Positions 7,201 to 8,098 of a stretch of DNA of 8,098 nucleotides are shown here, piece by piece; position 1 is the stretch's first letter; each line of letters opens with the position of its first letter. The position numbers and the translations under genes were made by a program. The notes beneath the pieces were generated by a model. That model ran no database searches, was not told where the DNA came from, and was given only the letters and a program-made list of their open reading frames with translations. The stretch is from JAUXEH01 sp965602945 (GTDB taxonomy: Bacteria; Acidobacteriota; Aminicenantia; Aminicenantales; Aminicenantaceae), in contig CBFDBC010000178.1 in NCBI GenBank assembly GCA_965602945.1, forward strand, positions 1-8,098, written 5' to 3'.

Positions 7201-7627
7201 CTTGGTGTTCGAGATCGACATATCGGTCATGATGACCGGATTTGGGATAATCGCGGTGGCGGGCGTGGTGGTCAAGAACGGCATCATCATCGTCGACTAC
7301 ATCGACAACCGTATCGCCTCGGGTATGGACAAGATGGAGGCCGTGATCGAAGCGGGGGCCACGCGTCTGACACCGGTCATGCTCACGGCCATGTCCACCA
7401 TCCTGGGCCTCGTGCCCCTGGCCATCGGGCTGAACATCAACTTCGGAACCCTGTTCTCGCGGCTCGATCCGCAGATCTACATGGGGGGGGACAACCAGGC
7501 GTTCTGGAACCCGCTGGCCATGACCATCATCTTCGGCCTTTCCTTCGCCACCATCCTGACGCTGGTGGTTGTGCCGGCCATGTACACGATAATCTTCGTC
7601 CGCCGGAAAGACAAGACCAAGGCCTGA
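4286..7627 (+). CDS. RND-family efflux permease (HAE1-like proton antiporter)
   Basis: A 1113-residue inner-membrane pump, slightly longer than AcrB-type proteins (about 1030-1050). It uses proton influx to drive export through the adaptor and channel encoded upstream. It shows the duplicated RND plan: TM1 about 17-33, a first periplasmic loop, TM2-6 about 335-490, TM7 about 582-600, a second periplasmic loop, and TM8-12 about 928-1105. Proton-relay residues are present: Asp399 in TM4 (GIVVDNSIVIVENV) and Lys997 in TM10 (GVVVKNGIIIVDY). The second TM4 acidic position of AcrB (Asp408) is Asn400, as in many RND pumps. Between TM6 and TM7 two further hydrophobic stretches occur (about 509-526 and 530-552). 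AAGGA precedes the ATG. HAE1 is favoured over heavy-metal RND because the TM4 motif is VDN rather than the DxxxE-type metal-pump pattern, but substrate is unknown. Confidence 0.95.
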   Translation: MKFKEFKPTNLAISNRTTVYIFTMILVIFGIMQYDATPKERFPEIVFPYFMVGTIHPGTAPADVESLITQPIEKQLKGINGVKQIASNSIQDYSSIFIEFELSADEMQAYLDVRQAVDDARSELPSDLFQEPQVTRIDLSEIPVLFINLSGDIGLVKLKSLAEQLQDEIEALEEITRADIAGALDREIQINVDLYKMQAAGLSFNSIQGAVASENLTISAGQIDTDGMKRNLRVVGEFKSVQQVADLLLQEGIYLRDIAEVKDGYKERESYARLNGENVVTLSVIKKSGKNLIVAVEKIRGIIQEFRRTAPSNLLVTLTGDSSTQTRNSVNDLFNTVILGFFVVVFVLMFFMGETNALFVGISIPLSMVIAFILIPIVGFTMNMVVLMSFIMVLGIVVDNSIVIVENVYRHFTQTPGLSIEDATRRGVGEVALAVFTGTLTTIAPFLPLIFVPGIPGKFMSFLPITIIITLTASILVAYTMNPVFAVSFMKRPEPEETKKLFRLPSRKAAIFSLVALVLIVLFYAAGNPLLANLLAFGLILYYVSKYILHFLVDKFQCCVLPKFISAYRRTLAFSLKGRRPYLVVTSIILLLFFTFFLMGIKPPRVVFFPSGDPNSLMVYITLPEGTHIDVTNDVCRQVESKVFDVLGRDNPDVESVVSNVAQNAGADMFERFAQDKLAKVTITFVEYKFRTGPRTRTYLDKLRSEVKGIPGAQIRIDREAMGVPTGMPINIEVSGDDLDQLVAVSEGFVEFLESLNIRGIEKLKSSMEVNKPELVLELDREKANQLGMSTAQIGMGLRTAIYGMEISEFKEGDEEYPIQLRLARKFREDLSVLLSQEITVPSRQPNSPPNKIPLSAVAHVRYETSYGGVQRIDNQRVITITSNVLSGYNANEIIARIGQAMPKFPLPEGYAIQFTGEQDMQAETGQFMVTAIFIALALIFVILVAQFNSMAKPLIIISQFFFSFIGVLLGFLVFEIDISVMMTGFGIIAVAGVVVKNGIIIVDYIDNRIASGMDKMEAVIEAGATRLTPVMLTAMSTILGLVPLAIGLNINFGTLFSRLDPQIYMGGDNQAFWNPLAMTIIFGLSFATILTLVVVPAMYTIIFVRRKDKTKA

Positions 7628-7633
7628 CGGCCA

Positions 7634-7650
7634 GGAGGCGTTCTTCCTCC
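7634..7650. terminator. Small hairpin between convergent genes
   Basis: GGAGG (7634-7638) and CCTCC (7646-7650) form a 5-bp stem with a 7-nt loop in the 39-bp gap between the pump and arsR stop codons. Neither strand has a T-tract after it, so it is at best a weak or partly factor-dependent bidirectional terminator. Confidence 0.3.
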
Positions 7651-7666
7651 CAGTCCGGATTTGGGA

Positions 7667-8005
7667 TTAGAGTTGGGGGGAAACGGTGTTTATGGCAGAA
7701 TTCTGATCTTCCAAGATCTCCCGCATGACCTCACTAATGAGATCGAATGCCTGAATGATCTTGGGATGTGAGATGGAATAAAAGACCTTGACCCCTTCAT
7801 GCCGTGTGGCCACGACGCCCTTGTTGCGCAGGATGCTGAGGTGCTGCGAAAGGTTGGGCTGGGAGATGCCGGTCCTGATGACGATATCATTGACCGTCAT
7901 CTCACCGTGACGCAGAGAGTCCAGGATCTCCTGCCGCTTCGGGTGAGAGAGCGTCTTGCACAGCTCGGAGTGGAGGTCGAAGAATGATTTGCTGTCAGTT
8001 GGCAT
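7667..8005 (-). CDS. ArsR-family winged-helix transcriptional regulator
   Basis: A 112-residue ArsR/SmtB-type repressor, of typical length. Residues 12-34 are the first helices (ELCKTLSHPKRQEILDSLRHG); the helix-turn-helix spans about 36-62, with recognition helix SQPNLSQHLSILRNKG; the wing is VVATRHEGVKVFYSI (64-78); helix alpha5 follows (81-98). Its only cysteine is Cys16; the CxC motif of arsenic or cadmium sensors in the alpha3 region (here VNDIVIRTG) is missing, and the alpha5 His/Asp zinc set is not evident. Its signal is therefore not a standard metal site. The ATG at 8005 has AAGGA 5 bases upstream. It is convergent with the efflux pump and divergent from a gene beyond the right edge, which is its more likely target. 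Confidence 0.93.
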   Translation of the reverse strand: MPTDSKSFFDLHSELCKTLSHPKRQEILDSLRHGEMTVNDIVIRTGISQPNLSQHLSILRNKGVVATRHEGVKVFYSISHPKIIQAFDLISEVMREILEDQNSAINTVSPQL

Positions 8006-8019
8006 TGGATTCCTTTACA

Positions 8020-8048
8020 TTCACATATCTTAATATATTTACTACACT
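8020..8048 (+). promoter_or_regulatory. Candidate promoter for a divergent gene beyond the right edge
   Basis: TTCACA (8020-8025) and TACACT (8043-8048) are separated by 17 bp. The -10 hexamer is identical to that of candidate P1 of the efflux operon. GGAGG at 8091-8095 would serve as Shine-Dalgarno for a + gene starting just past the window. Individual boxes are weak matches. Confidence 0.3.
8025..8038. promoter_or_regulatory. Possible ArsR operator
   Basis: ATATCTTAATATAT is a dyad matching its own complement at 12 of 14 positions. It lies 20 bp upstream of the arsR start and within the spacer of the candidate rightward promoter. ArsR-family operators are often such AT-rich palindromes, but AT-rich DNA gives them by chance too. 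Confidence 0.35.
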
Positions 8049-8090
8049 AATGCCATCTTTTAAATCGGCTTTGTAGTTATTATCAAGCTT

Positions 8091-8095
8091 GGAGG
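8091..8095 (+). promoter_or_regulatory. Shine-Dalgarno-like GGAGG at the window edge
   Basis: GGAGG followed by ATA at the end of the window suggests a + gene starting within about 10 bases beyond it, divergent from arsR. The start codon is not visible. Confidence 0.4.
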
Positions 8096-8098
8096 ATA

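Noticed and set aside
1..8098. CRISPR arrays, tRNA/rRNA genes, transposase genes, toxin-antitoxin or phage genes
   Set aside because: None seen: no regularly spaced repeats, no RNA-gene signatures, and all sizeable genes are accounted for by the regulators, the efflux operon and the partial left-edge gene.

Overview
The window comes from a Gram-negative bacterium: it encodes an outer-membrane TolC-family channel, a lipoprotein periplasmic adaptor and an inner-membrane RND pump. Genes are GC-rich, especially at third codon positions, while the two promoter regions are clearly AT-rich. The lineage cannot be fixed from sequence alone. The 1113-residue pump with extra mid-protein hydrophobic segments, and the lipoprotein adaptor with an N-terminal coiled coil, recall RND systems of Bacteroidota and Acidobacteriota-like groups rather than enterobacterial AcrAB; this is a low-confidence impression.

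Layout, left to right. (1) The 3' end of an unrecognised gene on + (2-745), entering from the left edge. (2) A convergent MarR-family repressor on - (768-1205). (3) An intergenic region of about 500 bp (1206-1700). It holds a 144-bp inverted-repeat element with nested hairpins, flanked by ATTATT direct repeats (MITE-like or a structured RNA leader), then a compact control region with two related 15-bp palindromes and candidate promoters facing both ways, then a leader with a hairpin. (4) A three-gene tripartite efflux operon on +: TolC-like channel (1701-3101), membrane-fusion adaptor (3106-4239) and RND permease (4286-7627). (5) A convergent ArsR-family regulator on - (7667-8005). (6) An AT-rich promoter region (8006-8098) with a palindrome and, at the very edge, a GGAGG that probably serves a divergent + gene outside the window.

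The most coherent story is a locally regulated drug or toxin efflux cassette. The MarR protein probably binds the twin palindromes, repressing both its own gene and the channel-adaptor-pump operon until a ligand releases it. The ArsR gene faces the operon tail to tail and more likely controls the divergent gene beyond the right edge. Nothing seen amounts to an undescribed enzymatic system. The most unusual items are the inverted-repeat element between marR and its likely operator, which would give marR mRNA a structured leader of about 240 nt, and the twin-operator divergent promoter.
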